DNA from: Atrichornis clamosus
Lineage: Eukaryota; Chordata; Aves; Passeriformes; Menuridae
Direction of reading: 5' to 3'
Assembly: GCA_013400975.1 (NCBI GenBank)
Contig: WBMZ01006396.1
Location: 62,001 to 126,000, forward strand
Length of the DNA: 64,000 nt
A program made the position numbers and the translations under genes. Under the pieces are notes generated by a model. It saw nothing but the letters and a program-made list of their open reading frames with translations. It had not been told where the DNA came from and made no database searches. Of this stretch, positions 49,701 to 62,946 are shown in pieces (within the stretch, counting starts at the first letter, position 1; each line of letters starts with the position of its first letter).

Positions 49701-52700
49701 TTCAGCTTTTGCTTTTTAAGGGTTCTTCTCTTCTTGAATATAGAGCAAATCAGCAGAAGTTCTGAAATAGGAAGTTATTTTAAAAGGAGTGAATCTGACA
49801 TTTGTGTAACTTCTTTTTCCTCATTTTACCCCTGTCTAGAATTTCTTTCTGCCAGTGAGGACTAATGGGTGCATCACTTCTCTTTTAGCTACTTGACTTC
49901 AATGACCGTTTCTACTGCTTTGGACAAGCTGGACCTTAAGTCGTACAATTTAATGAGAAGATGTAGGAGAACTATTGCTCTACTGTGATTTTCTTTAAAA
50001 ACAACCCTTTAAACCTAGGCAAACGGCCACAACAGCCAAATACATCTTGCAATACTGTAAGAACGTTTTTGTCAGTTCCATTAAAAGATGGATTAAAACC
50101 AGAGTAAGAGGATTAAGGAAAAACAGAGGCATAGTCTATACATCTTACAGAAATATACCAGAAGACTTACAGCTATTACAACAGAAGTTTGATTACTGTA
50201 CCACAGCAGGCAGCTTCAGAATCTCTATTATTTACACACAGTAGACACAGAATAAGTTTTTATTCTGACTGCGCTTGCTGGCTTGAAATGTGTAAGACTA
50301 TCTTATAATTTTGTGGTATGATACATTAAAACAGGACTTAATGTTGTTTTACAACTGCAGAATAATATAACCACAAGAGTAGAAGGAAAAAAATAAAAAC
50401 CTTATGAAATAATAGCAGTTAACCAATTTCATTTCCCATAAGGACTGCAGTGGTCACTGTTTGCTGCTTCTTTGGGATGACGTCAAGATCTGCTGAGAAG
50501 GTGCTAAGTATAACATAACTTGATTGTTATTAGGAATAGGTAATTTATTACCCTTTCCCATATAAAATCTTCCTTCCATGTAATTGATATGCAAACCCTG
50601 TGACATTTATAAATTCCCTTATGAATAATGAAAAAAAGATAGTAAGAAATTGCTTAATAGAAATAGCTTACCCCAGTTAGAATTGGGATAAAAGCACTGC
50701 TGCTAGCAGATCAGTAGGGAAAAAACCCAACAAATGCAATTACAAAAATATAAACAATAGCAATAATTAATATGAATTACCTAACTTCTGAATTAGAGAG
50801 AATTCCATCTTAACATCTCTGAAAAAAAGATTAGTGAAATATGAAGCTCACACTTGCTATTCTTCCTCAGTCACATCTCAGAGGTATTGCATGCCTTTCA
50901 GAATTCACGTGTCAAGAACAAGGAGATAAGAGGATAAGCTGCCCCCCATAGCATGCTATGATAACTGATTAAATAAAGAGCTCTTCAGTTCAATATTCTT
51001 ATTTTAGAGATGAATTAATTTGTAACAGAAAGTAAGTTCAGTGACTTAATTTAAAAGAGAATGGTTTCTGAAGTGCAACATAAAGTCAGGCATGGACTTA
51101 AAAGTTTTTAAAGTAGAATTTAGGAAGATAAATATGAAAATAAAAACAAACATACATTAGCTTGCCGTTCATGTCATTCATGGTATTAAGACTGGCAGGC
51201 AGTACACAAGCAAAATTTTAGGGTTGAACTCTTTCTTAGAATTTGCTGATAAGCAACCTGTTAGACAGGGAGAAAGTACTTAGACATTCCCTGTCATCCA
51301 TCATATATTTTCTAGTTTGTCTTTTGTAAATTTTAAACATAATATGAGATCCAAATATGATCCTTCATTTCTCATCTGATTAGAACACCATATGCTACTA
51401 GAAAAGCTGGGGGAAAAAAAAAAGATTATTTCTAGCAACAGATAAGTAAAGGGAAAAAAAAAAGGAATGAGATTAAACCTCATAAAGCAAAAGCAGTAGA
51501 CTTTGCTGAAGGTCTGGTGAGGCAGTGCTTTTAGCTGACAATGCAAAGAATTTTACACAATATTTTCACTCATTACTAATGCAAGCAGAGCCATTGAAAG
51601 TGAAAACTGAACAAAAGTTAATTATTTTTCGGTACATTGCAGAACCCAAGATTAGTTTGTAAGTGAGTTGTTGAAGAAGGAAGTTATTTTAGAGAAGGGT
51701 TGGAAAGCATAAAGGCAGAACAAAAGCATAGATGAAGAATTAAATGAGTGTATGGAAATTTCAAAGAAAAAAATGGCAGTAGAATAAAGATTGTTTCAGT
51801 TTTGGCCATAAAAATTATTATTTTTTTAAAACAGAAATTGCCAAACAACATAGCAGATCATAAATCCAAAACCTTTAGATCCTTTATTAGAAATCTGAAT
51901 ATATTTAGACATGTAGTGGACAAATCACCTATTAGTTATCTACTTTCCAGAAATAGAAGTTTTGGACTAAAGAATTGTAAAACATATAAACCAAACATAT
52001 GAAATTATGTTTAGTAGACACAGTATAGTAACATCAGAAAAAGGCCATAATTTGGTAAACACTTTAACTGCTTTATAAAAAGTATGATTTTAAGAATATT
52101 GAAGAAACTTTTAGGTGTCTATAGCAGTTTTCTGGAATGTGATGTCTCAAAACAAATGTTATTTGCATCTCTAATATCAGAAAAGGAAAAAGATAGAAAG
52201 GAGCCAGAGATTACATCAATGTAAATTTTATTAATTTTTGTTAAATGTTAATGGGCTCATTCTATCACCAAGAGCCACTTAAACATGGCAACATCTTCCA
52301 TTCATGTATCAGAAAACAAGAAAAATGTAGAGATGTGAAACATAAGAAGCAGTAAATTAAAAATTAGTCACAATTGGCATATTAAATCCTTTATAAAAGA
52401 ATATACGTTTGGTGAATTGTGAAATAAAACTATGATGGTTTCAACAGGTCTTTAAAATAGCTGTTTAGTATTGAGTGATCATTCCTTTCAATCCTGTTAC
52501 TGCCAGCGCAGTACTTTTAGAAATGAATAGACTCAAGCTAAAGGCTGTCATAGAGATATTTCCTCACCTGGAGGATTTGTAATGGGTTATTACAGTATTG
52601 CTCAAGACATCACTCTTCTGTGTCTGCTTTTGGTAACAGTAACTCAATGCCTTATTACACACTTTGAAATAAATAGTGCTGTTTCTATTAGAAAAATGTC

Positions 52701-55700
52701 AAATTTTAAGTCATCTGCTGGGGTTGGAGGGTTGAATTGACATTACAAATGAGCTATTAATCAATTTTTTTCCTGTATTTTTAGCCTCATAAATGACAGT
52801 ACATTTTTGGAAAAAAAAGAGAGGAAACCAGCCATTTTTACTTGTTCTATTGCAGGAAAATTTCATTTACCACTGCCATCAAGCACTACACTGATAAAAA
52901 TAGGAACACAAGTAGAAAATTGGAATTATAAAAAAGAAAGTAACTTAGTAAAGCTATTACGCCTAATAAGGTATCTTTTTACAGTAGTGAGAAATTTACT
53001 GTGGTCTCTTCACCATGTTTACTTTCTTTTTCTTCATCACAGCCTCCCTTAACAACAAAGTCTTGTAAGAGACTTTTTAATGAAGTTTGCAATATATGTT
53101 GCTCTTCTTATTTGTCCTTTCTTGTTTCCTATTTTCATATGATACTTTTGAATTCCATCTTTTTCCTTCTCCTACACTTGATTGCAAGGATGTATACATA
53201 GTATGTAATGATGTGTAATGTATGGTTTTCAGTGCCATCATGTGAATTTTCTTCTTCCTTCTTCATTTACTTCCTTTTATTGGTTAAAACTGTAACTAGA
53301 AGTTATACCTATTTCAAGAAATGTTTTTAAAAATCGTCTTTTGTTTCTTAATTTACCAAAATTATATATATCTCAATCTTTCAGTGCAAAAACTCACTAA
53401 ATGCTTATTTGTGTAAGAATAATTTAATGAAATCTCACAGAAGTAGAAATGGCAGAGTTTTATTTGCTCTTAATACCTTTATGTCCACAGTTTAACAGAT
53501 AATACATTTTAGGTTTTAAAGTTAAAATCTTACACTACTTCTGGGAACATTACTATCCAGTAGAAGGTACAGTTGCCAGTGTATCACAGAACACACAGTG
53601 GTGTATTACATCACAGTCACACTTTGAATACACCATGTCTGTGCAATTACATGACCATTGGAGGAATGACCTATTGTGTACTTTTGTCAGGAGCATTTTT
53701 ATTTAAATAAATCTCAAAGACTTTCTTTTGCATGAAACATGTATATTAAGGTTAGCATTACAACTTAAAATGTGTATGGCAATTTAATCCAAAAGTATGA
53801 GAATTACAAGGTAGGAAACTTAAAACTTCATTGCACTGTCATCTTGCTTTTCTAGTGAAAATAATGAAAGTGGAAAGAAGTATTTATATCTCAAAATTTG
53901 ATTTACACAGGGAATTGGAATGGCAAAAGTGAGAAAACTGGTGAGTCATAATAAGAACAAACTAGAGAGTTACAAAAAAAAACATTTAAATACACCAAGT
54001 AATGCAAAGGTAGTCACTCTTCACTACCCCTTAATGCCCATATGGTCTCTGAGCAACGGCTGCTTTAGAAAATTCTTTCCAGGCTTTTATTCCTGACTAT
54101 ATTGCACATGGAGTGGGATATCTCTTTGATCCATTGGGATCAGCTGTCCCAGCTTTGTCCACTCCCAGTTTCTTGTCCACTCCAGTCTACTCATTGTCAG
54201 GGCAAGATGAAAAAAAGAGATGGCCTTGATGCTGTGCAAGCGCTGCTGAGCAACAGTCAAAACATTCCTGAGGTAGCAACATGGCTTTGGTCACAAATCT
54301 AAAACACCACACTGTAACAGCTTCTGTAAAGAAAATTAGTTCTATCTGAACCAGACTCAGTACAGAGATCCAATCAATTCTTTGTTTGGGAGGAACACTC
54401 ATTAAAGACTCATTTTCTTGAGTATCTTCCAGTCTTTCTCTTCTGATAATGAGAAGGTCAGTGACATTTTTCAATTGATTCTTTCTCAACTCCAAATAAT
54501 GCATAATAGTGGGTTATTTTGGTTTTGGTTTTGGTTTTATTTGGTGTTTTTTCCCTCAATGAAACCATGAGGATCATAAAGAAATTAGATACTGAAGGTA
54601 GACAGATTTTGTTCACATTTTCAAGGTCAAAACCTATGGGATATCATGGGTAAGGATCTGTGCAGAAAGGGCAGGTTATATATTTGATTTCTAGATTCTG
54701 CCCTAGATTTTCAAATAGAGGATTTTTTAGCTTAGCCTTGATATCACTTTCACTCTGTCATTCTCTTAGTCTGAGGCCAGGAGGACTGATCAGTAGTATT
54801 CTGTTGCATTACCACATGTAAATTTTTCTGATATCTTTGTTGATACCTACACAAAATTCTTGTAACCATTCTCCTACAGTAATGTATGAGTTTCATGAGA
54901 CCATAATAATTTATTCAGTCTTATTTCATATATCTTAGAATGATAAACTAAATGGCACCCTTTCCTGTATCAGACTTAAATAGTATGCTGTAAATGTACT
55001 GAGAGGAGAGAGGAAGGACAGATTAACTATTATGTTGCAGAGTGGAAAAGCAAAGAATGGCCTTGGAAGATTAGCTTTTTCTACTTCCTTATGTTGAAAA
55101 TACCTTAGAATACTTCTGAATGTTTTTCTTTATAAAAGAGAGCTCTTAGCTTGTGCCAGTTTTAGAGTTGTTGCCTTTTTCTGCTAGGTCATTTATGACT
55201 AAACTCTTACATATAATGTAGCAAACAGTTGAAGTTTAAATAATTTTGTAAAAGGTTCCATGAAAAAGAAAAGCTAACAATCAGACCTTCAGTGGTAACC
55301 AATGACTGGACGTGCTCAGGAAGACAACTATGGAAAAATACCTTAATACCTCAAGATTCTCAAAACCACAGAATAATTAGTAAAAATATATTTAACATTT
55401 CACTAATATCAGAGAAAAATACTAGTGTATGGATGAGGTATAAATGTAAGCAAAAACTTGTGGGAAGGACTCCTAATAATGTTCTCTGTCACTAGCTGCT
55501 TCCAGATGCTGCTCTTGCAAGAGTCAGTAAAAGTGGCAGGTTCTGGGGATCCAGCTGCATAACCTCTGCTTCTCCAACATCTCTGACTTTAGGTGGCCTC
55601 AGTGCTCATCCTGGATGAAGTGCCAACCGCGATGCTACTGCCCCCAGAAGTTTCAGTATTAAGACTTTGCAAAAGAGCTAACATCATGTGAATCTATTTC

Positions 55701-57526
55701 CCTAGAATATTGAGTCCACCACCTACTGCTACAAGCAGTTCTGTACTCTTTTGCTATATGAATATTCAGAGCATCTGCTATGTTAGTCTGATGAACAACC
55801 TTTCTACAGCTGATTAGATGGACTTTTTTTAGAAAGAATGTTATCCCAGTACAACTTAGGAAGTTAGGTAGAAGAAAAACATATGACTTAAAATTATATA
55901 AGTCAATTGTGTCTTGGAGTAAGAAATTGATAATTGGAATTTTAAGCTATGCATCAGGTAATCTTTTTGGCAAGCAGAGCAACAGCTTTATGTAAAAAAT
56001 GCTACACTTTCTTATCAGGCAACTTTGAAATCAAAGCAAAAAATTTCATTACAAATTCTATGTTAAGCATCATTGCGCAGTAGCAGGGTGGAGAACTCAG
56101 TGATTTTGTAAACTTTTTCCATCATTAATCTTGATGATTCACTTTATATTTTGAGTCACAGCATGCAACAGTTTGTCTAAGGTCTCTTCCTGGAGTAGCA
56201 GCTTTCATGTATAAGCATCTACTTCATAATAAGGGCTGCCAGAAAGGTTTGAAAGAAAGTACAGTCTTATTTCATGGTACAGTAAACTTTAATAACAGCA
56301 ACACCTTCCAAAAAGGAAGAATTTGATTTACAATTTTTCTGTGTGTGAGTTTACTTTTAATCAGAAGTACTGCTCCCTTGATTCAGTGTATTAAGTTGAA
56401 TGAAAATTGATTTTAGGTTGAATCCATCAGCTGATAGGATTTTCTGCTTCAAAATCAGTCTCCTTTAGCAATCATGCTAATCATCCAGTAATCCCATCCA
56501 AAAAAAAGAAATATTTATATATTCAGTTAAGTGTAGCAGGGATAACACATCACTGAGGCAAAAACAGGGATGGGAAAGAAGCTGTGTAGTAGGTGTAATG
56601 TTTTCCAAAAGAGAAAAAGTGTGCATCCAGCCTGAAAATGTCTGAGAGCAGAAAAAGAAAGACCATTTAGGGAGAGATTATTAGTTTAGCAACTTCCAAT
56701 AGTCTGCTCCCTTTGAAACCTCCAAGCATTCAGGTGTATTAAAGAAGTTAGAGGATTCTTTAGTATTGACTTACAGACTTTTTGGTTGTGAATTTATCTA
56801 ATACTTTACCAAACCTTCCAAATAAATTCTCTAACACTACATTCTGTGGTAAAAAATGAAGAAATGTAACGTCATCTATTAAAAGTTATTTTGCGTTTCT
56901 AAGATTCCCTTATGCTTGTCTTCTACAAACTTAAAGGGTTCTCCCTTTTCCATAAGGAACTTTCTATATTCCATTGAACACTTTTGATGCCTTTTTGAAT
57001 ATATTGTAAAAATCCAGCATCTTGTAGATTAAAATTTGCTTAAATATCACTTAAATATTACCTGTGGACAAGTTATAGAGAGAGACTCCTCATTTCTTCC
57101 TCAAACTGTGCTTCTTTACTTTACCATTTCAAGGCAAGGTTTCCAGATGACAGACTACTGTTGTCATATACTATAGCCCTTATTTTTAATTTTGTTTTTC
57201 CCCTTTTAAAATTCAATATATATAGGCAAGAATTTTCTAGTGGAAGAATAAATTAACACTCATGAAAAAAATGATAGTTGATAAATTCTTGAATATTCAT
57301 AAATATTCTGGCTTTGTAAGAACCTTGCATACAAACAAACACTTTTATTCTTTTCAGCCACATACTTGATAAATGTGACACTGTAATAAAGGTTATGCAG
57401 AACTTTTTTAGATCTGGTCAAAATGCTCGTAGTCTTAAAGACTATTTAGGTACAGGTAGTTCAATACAAATACACCTTAAAGTATATTTTTTAAGTAAAA
57501 CTGGGCAAAGATTCCTTATTTAGTAA
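49701..57526. other. Large EYS intron, no gene recognised
   Basis: About 7.8 kb of AT-rich intronic DNA with a (TTTTGG)n tract at 54517-54538. No EGF exon, RNA gene or mobile element that I can name was found on either strand. Confidence 0.5.
54517..54538 (+). repeat. (TTTTGG)n simple repeat
   Basis: About three and a half hexamer units. Confidence 0.85.
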
Positions 57527-58025
57527 TAGAATCACAGGACAACTTATGTTGGAAATGACGTCTTGAGGCCAGCTAGTCTAATACTCACTCAGAGTATGAT
57601 TCCATGGATGGGCATACCACAAGCTTTCCAGACAGTATTTTCCAATAGTTAACCACCTTCATAATGCTGTTGGGTTTGGGTTTTTTTTCGCCTTACTATC
57701 AAATTTTCCTGTATTCTGATTTGTGTCCATTGGTTCTTGCCCTGACAGATTTTTGACCTCTAAGCAAAGCCTTGCTCTGTCTTCCCTGTATCCTCCCAGG
57801 AGGTAGTTGTAAACCCCGTAAGATCTCTTAGACTTTTCTTCAGGATGAACAGATCGAATTACCTCAGTGTCTCTTTGCACATCACGTTCTCCAGACGCCT
57901 GGTCATCTTTATGGCCCTTTGCAGGACTTGCCTCAGTAAGGCAATGTCCTCCTTTTAGCAGAGAATGCAAAACATAGATACAGTACTTCAGATGCAGTTT
58001 CACAAGTCTGCACCACGGCATCTCA
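57527..58025 (-). mobile_element. CR1 segment 1: 3' end and end of ORF2
   Basis: The CR1 3' end begins at 'tagaatcacaggac' on the plus strand. The minus strand then gives remnants of the ORF2 C-terminus (LVKLHLKYCIY, YNYLLGGYREDRARL). It is the distal part of one CR1 that resumes at about 58705 after an inserted element. Confidence 0.75.
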
Positions 58026-58704
58026 CTCCCAGCCCCTTCCCCCAGGGGCTTATCTGTTGTTTGTTAACCGGCCAGATAACTCAAGCAGGACAAGCTGTCT
58101 TGTAGTGAGTTATTTGGGTGCCACGGGGTTAACACAGGTCTGGCATCTCCCAGCTGCCAATAAACAGTTTACTGTTGAAGTGAGATCTGGCAAGGTAAGC
58201 TGGATTTCTGACTGAAAGACACCTCATTTTGCAACTATAAAAGCTACACCAAAGCTTCACAAAACAGGAATATTCTATATATTTCCCTGGAAACTTTGGA
58301 GTTTCTCCCAGGTAGGGACACTTGGCGGTTACTCCCCAGGGGTTATGCAAAGGAATTTGTGAACATTATCATCATTTTGGTGGTAAATTACATTTGACTC
58401 CCAATCAATACTATTTCTTTTTCTAGCTTTAATATAGGTACCTTGATATTGTGCACTGTTTTATGTTATGCTGTAATCTCTTAGTAGTTCTGTAGTTTTA
58501 TACTGTGGAGTAAATAAATCTGATTAATATCCTTCATCTGCTATCTATGTCTGTTTAACAAATAATTCATTTTAATAAATAGAACTGATTTGCCATCATT
58601 AAAACTTGTGGGCCAGAGCGATTCCTTAAATTCAAACTGTTGCGGAATTCTGAGGCTAAGGCAGGGCTTGTCTGAGGCTTCCACTCATCCCATGACACAA
58701 GTCA
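58026..58704 (+). mobile_element. LTR-like insertion inside CR1
   Basis: About 0.65 kb of non-CR1 sequence splits the CR1 ORF2. On the plus strand it has a TATA-like 'aactataaaagctac' near 58236 and polyA-like 'gtaaataaatctg' near 58508, in LTR order. It differs from families A and B, and the exact ends and target duplication are not clear. Confidence 0.4.
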
Positions 58705-59004
58705 TGAGTAGAAAAACAATCACCTCTGGACTTGCAGCTACACTCTTCCTAACACAGCCTAGTATGCTTCTTTGCCACAAGGACACATAACTGACTTGTG
58801 TTCTACATTTGAACACCAGGATTCCCAGGTCATTTTTTGCAAAGCTGCTTTTCAACCATTTGGACACTAGGCTCTACTGGTGCATGGGATTATTTTTCCA
58901 AAGCTGAAGGAATTGCAACTGTTTGAACTTCACGAGATTCCTGTAGGCCTGTTTCCCCAGCCCGTCAAAGTCTTTCTGAATAAAAATACTAGCTTTCAGC
59001 ATAT
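58705..59004 (-). mobile_element. CR1 segment 2: ORF2 reverse-transcriptase C-terminal part
   Basis: The minus strand reads KDFDGLGKQAYRNLVKF, NNPMHQ, WLKSSFAKNDLGILVF and SILGCVRKSVAASPEVIV. These match in order the 'WAxRNLxKFN .. NNPMHQ .. DLGVLVD .. ILGCIRxSV' blocks of CR1 ORF2. It continues segment 1 across the inserted element. Confidence 0.75.
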
Positions 59005-59921
59005 TGTAGTGGGTTGACATTGGCTGGACTCCAGGCCACCACCAAAGCCGCTCTATCACTCTCCTTTGCAGTTGAACAGGGGAGAGAAAATATAACAAAG
59101 TATTCATGAGTTGAGATAAGGACCAGGAGAGATCACTCACCAAATACTGTTATGGGTTAGAGATATTAATTGAATATTAACAAAATTGAACATTTATTGA
59201 ATACTTAAAAAAACACAGCAGGATAATGAGAAGTAAAACAAGACCTTAAAAACACCTTCCCCCCACGCCTCCCCACTTCCCAGCTCTACCTCCTTCCCCA
59301 GCACTGCAGGGACACAGGGAATAGGGGCTCGGGTCAGTTCATCATAGGTTGTTTCTGCCACCACTCAGGGAGAGGAGTGCTTCCCCTGCTCCAGCATGGG
59401 GTCCTTCCCATGGGAGATAGTTCTCCATGAACTTCAATATGAGTCCATCCCATGGGCAGCAGTATTCCACGATTTACTTCAATGTGGGTCAATCTTCCAT
59501 GGGGTGCAGTGCCTCAGGCACAGCCTGCTTCAGTATGGGTTCCCCATGGGGTCACAAGTCCTACTGGGAAACCTGCTCCAGTGTGCGCTCCTCTCTCCAT
59601 GGGTCTGCAGCTCCTTGCCAGGAGCCTGTTCCAGCATAGGCCTCCCATGGGGTCACAGCCGCCTCTCACATATTCTCACCCTGCTCTTCTCCAGCTGCAA
59701 TTATAACTGTGCAGTCACTTTTGGGGTTTTTTTTTCTCTTAAATATGTTATCACAGAAGAACTACCATCATTTCTGATTGGCCCAAACTTGGTCAGCAGC
59801 AGGTCCACCTTGGAGCCAGCTAGCATTGGCTCTGCTGGACATGGAGGAAACTTCTGGCAGCTCCTCACAGAATTCACCCCTGCAGCCCCTCCATTATGAA
59901 AACCTGGCCATGCAAACCCAG
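59005..59921 (-). mobile_element. Solo ERV LTR, family A, inserted in CR1
   Basis: This is the reverse-complement copy of family A. The 3' terminus (TGTAGTGGGTTGAC on the plus strand) is intact at 59005. The other end, near 'ccatgcaaaccca', lacks the last bases, so no target duplication can be read. The internal order matches the 12.3- and 44.6-kb copies (aaaacaccttcccccc, cactgcagggacacagg, cttggtcagcagcaggtcc). The 167-codon plus-strand open frame here is a by-product of the repetitive middle. Confidence 0.8.
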
Positions 59922-60480
59922 AGAGATTGAAGTCCTCCATGAGGACTAGGGTTTGTGTATATGAGGCTGCTCCTATCTCTCTATAGAGGGCCTTGACTTG
60001 GAGGGACTACAGACCCCTGGCTAAACAGCCTGTAGCAGACTCTCACTGTAATATCACCTCTCCCTGCCCCTCCTTTAATCCTGACCCCTAAGCTCTTGGT
60101 TGACACCTCATCCATCCCCAGGTAGAGCTCCCTGCACTCCAGATAGTCACTGACATACAGAGCAAACACTGCCTCCTCACCTGCTGTGTCAGTCCTTCCT
60201 AAAGAGTCTGCATCCTTCCATTCCAACACTCCAGTCATAGGAGTCATTCCACTGTGTCTCTGTGATGCCAGTAAAACCACAGCAATGCAGGCATGTGCAC
60301 ATCTCCAACTCCTCTTGTATGTTCCCTATGCTGCATGCATTTGCAGAAAGCCATTTAAGTTGGGTTCCTGATGAAGCTGATTTACCGGCTGAAATTCCTT
60401 TGTGCTGTTCTTCAGGTGTTCTACTGCCTTCCTGCAATCCCTAAGTACTGTCTAAATCATTCATTTTCACCCTGTATTTT
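59922..60480 (-). mobile_element. CR1 segment 3: ORF2 endonuclease part
   Basis: The minus strand gives, in two frames, the CR1 endonuclease N-terminal half: NIQEELEM, GITETQWNDSYDWSVGMEGC, FALYVSDYLECRELYLGMDE, VRIKGGAGRGDITVRVCYR, and MEDFNLS (the usual MGDFNHP motif) at the junction with the LTR. The reverse-transcriptase core that should follow is missing between this piece and segment 2. Confidence 0.82.
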
Positions 60481-61574
60481 GTAGATGGGTTAATTCTTCA
60501 TAAAGTCTGTATCTAACAAGTGTTGAAAATAGCAATAGAAAAAGTTTATAATCTGAGATTTCATATGTGTACTTCTTACAGCATTTCAATATTCATTTCA
60601 TACATATGATCTCACTTTTCAAGTACAATAGGCAGATGCTTTCATACTTATTGTTGTGTTTGTGATTTCAAAAAGCAAAATGCTCACAAAATGTGATGTG
60701 ACATTTGGTTTATTCACAAAGGAAAGAGTAATGAAATATACTCACAGTCTTTGCAACTGGAAAAGTAAAACTAAATTATTGCAGAAAAATATAAGAATTC
60801 AGTCTTTAAAAATTAGTCAAAATAATTGATAATAATAAAAATTAAAATTAATTATAATAAAAATAAACCCCCCTTCAATATTCTGCATCTTGAGAGTCTA
60901 TTGTGATACTCCCAGGTCTTAAAAAAAGTAGTATAACTATATATATACACAAGCATAATACACACATAAATGCACTCCTATATATCATAATATCCATAAG
61001 TATTTATGTATATATTCAAGTTATTTGCATGCCCATACACTATTACTTAGTGGCAGTGCTGGCTGCGAGTTTCTGTTTCACACATCAATAACATTACACT
61101 TGAAATAGTTTGTATACATTTTTAAATCTCTTGCATAAAAACATATATAACTCTTTTAGAGACATAATAATTTTAAACCACTTTTTTTCTATCCGCTTTA
61201 AGTAATTATTTCTGTTTAAATACAAGCTTGATAATTTTACCCTTTGCTAACTTGACATTGTAGAAGAAGGTTTAATGCAATGTAATTGACTTAAGAGTAT
61301 TAAAAACCGGCAACTGAAAAAATACTATTGATTCATGTTTTGCTTGCTGCTTTCTGATTGTCTGACAACCAGCTGACCCACAATAAAGCAATTATGGGAG
61401 GGAAAAGTAACAATTAGTCATAATATACAAGTATCACATTTTTAAATTAGTTAGTTATATTAAAAGATACTGCAGTCCAATGTATAGATGCTGGCCCGTA
61501 GCACCAATCCACACCGAAAAAGCCACACTGAAGCATATATGTTCATATCTCTGTAAGCTACTGCATATTTGTTG
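60481..61574. other. EYS intron, very AT-rich
   Basis: Low-complexity A/T sequence (AATAAT/ATTAAAA runs at about 60755-60870, TATATA and ACACAT runs near 60940-61020). No gene or named element. Confidence 0.6.
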
Positions 61575-61630
61575 TACTCTATGATCTCAGAGGTCTCCTT
61601 CAATCTAATTGATTCTGTCATTCTGTGAAT
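61575..61630 (+). mobile_element. CR1 3' terminal fragment
   Basis: 'actctatgatctcagaggtc', 'ccttcaatctaattgattc' and 'tgtcattctgtgaat' form a short CR1 3' end on the plus strand. Confidence 0.7.
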
Positions 61631-61722
61631 AAAATTATGTATGCCACATAAACACAAAAAAGTTGATCTACTCTTATTGACAATTTCAGATATTGCTGGC
61701 TTCTGTCATAACTGCAAGGGAC

Positions 61723-62537
61723 TGCACTGGTTTGCACGGCAATGTTCCAGTAGTGGGGGAAGATACAGGGGTGGCTGCTCTGAGAGGCTGCCAGAAGCTT
61801 CCCCCATGTCTGATGGAGCCAATGGCAGTTGGCTCCAGGATGGACCTGCAGCTGACCAAGGCTGAGCCCATCAGTGGTAGCACCTCTGGGATGGCATACA
61901 TAAGATGAGGGGAAAAAAACTGAACTGGGCAACTGCAGCCAGAAAAAAGTGTGAGAATATACAGGAGAAACAGCTCTGTAGACACCAAAATCAGTGCAGA
62001 AGGAGGAGCAGGAGGTGCTCCTGGCACTAGAGCTGAGGTTCCCCTGCAGCCTGTTGTGAAGGCCATGGTGAGGCCACCGTGCCCCTGCAGCCCATGGAGA
62101 TCCATGGTGGAACAGGGATCCACCTGCAGCCCCTGGAGGACCTCACGATGAAACAAGTGGATCCCTAAAGGAGACTGAACCCATGGGAAGCCTGAACTAG
62201 AATAAGTTTCTGGCAACACCTGTGGCCCCATGGAAAGAGGAGCCCACACTGGAGGAGGTTCCTGGCAGCAGTTGTGACTCCCATGCTGGAACAGGCTGTT
62301 CCTGAAGGACTGCACCCCATGGAAGGGAACCATGCTGGAGCAGTTTGTAAAGAACTGCAGGCCATGGGAAGGACTCACATTGGAGAAGTACTTGGAGGAA
62401 TCTCTCCCTTGGGAGGGACCCCACACAGAAGCAGGGGAAGAGTGTGAGGAGTCTTTCCTTTGAGGAAGAAGGAGTGGCAGAAAAAATGTGTGATTAACTG
62501 ACTGCATCCAACTTCCAGCCAGGGCCAAGCCACCACA
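61723..62537 (+). mobile_element. Solo ERV LTR, family A, internally deleted
   Basis: This copy begins TGCACTGGTTTGCACGGC, is diverged at its first bases, and ends in 'gccagggccaagccaccaca'. It jumps directly from the 'gattaactgactgcatcc' block to the 3' terminal block, losing the polyA-signal region that the other copies have there. The CTGCAGCCC/CATGG-rich middle gives a 302-codon antisense open frame (61686-62594), the longest in the window, which has no retroviral or host domain and is not a gene. Confidence 0.8.
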
Positions 62538-62946
62538 GAAATCCTTATGACAACTACTGCATAACTTGTCCATGTTTTCTTTCAGAAATTTCAAAAATAT
62601 CTTTTGCTAGTAGAAAAGATGGAAGCAAAATCATGCTGCCTTCATGGAAGGAAGAAAATTAACTTTTTCAAATATTTATAAATTCAGAGTTGCTGAAAGA
62701 TTATGGAGTAAATATCACTAGCAGAGTTGGTCGATTTCTCTACTATATACAAGTTATATTCTGTAAACAAATTCTGTTGACGCTACCTGCATAGCAATTG
62801 TAGCATATGCTTAAAGAATACCCACTCAGTCCTTTTCTCTTTTCAAGCAAAATAAATTACTGCTTACCTCCATGCTTATGAAAAACTCTATTTCTTCCTT
62901 GAATACCACAGAACATTTCTCAACTAAATATCATGTGACTTCTTAC
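62538..62946. other. EYS intron next to the upstream exon
   Basis: No repeat or RNA recognised in the 0.4 kb between the LTR and the exon donor. Confidence 0.6.

Noticed and set aside
59396..59899. 167-codon plus-strand open frame
   Set aside because: It lies wholly inside the minus-oriented LTR A copy and has the same repeat-derived composition.
61686..62594. 302-codon minus-strand open frame, the longest in the window
   Set aside because: It is the antisense of a family A LTR. Its Ser/Pro/Gly/His-rich text mirrors the CTGCAG/CCATGG repeats and recurs in the other LTR copies; no retroviral or host domain.
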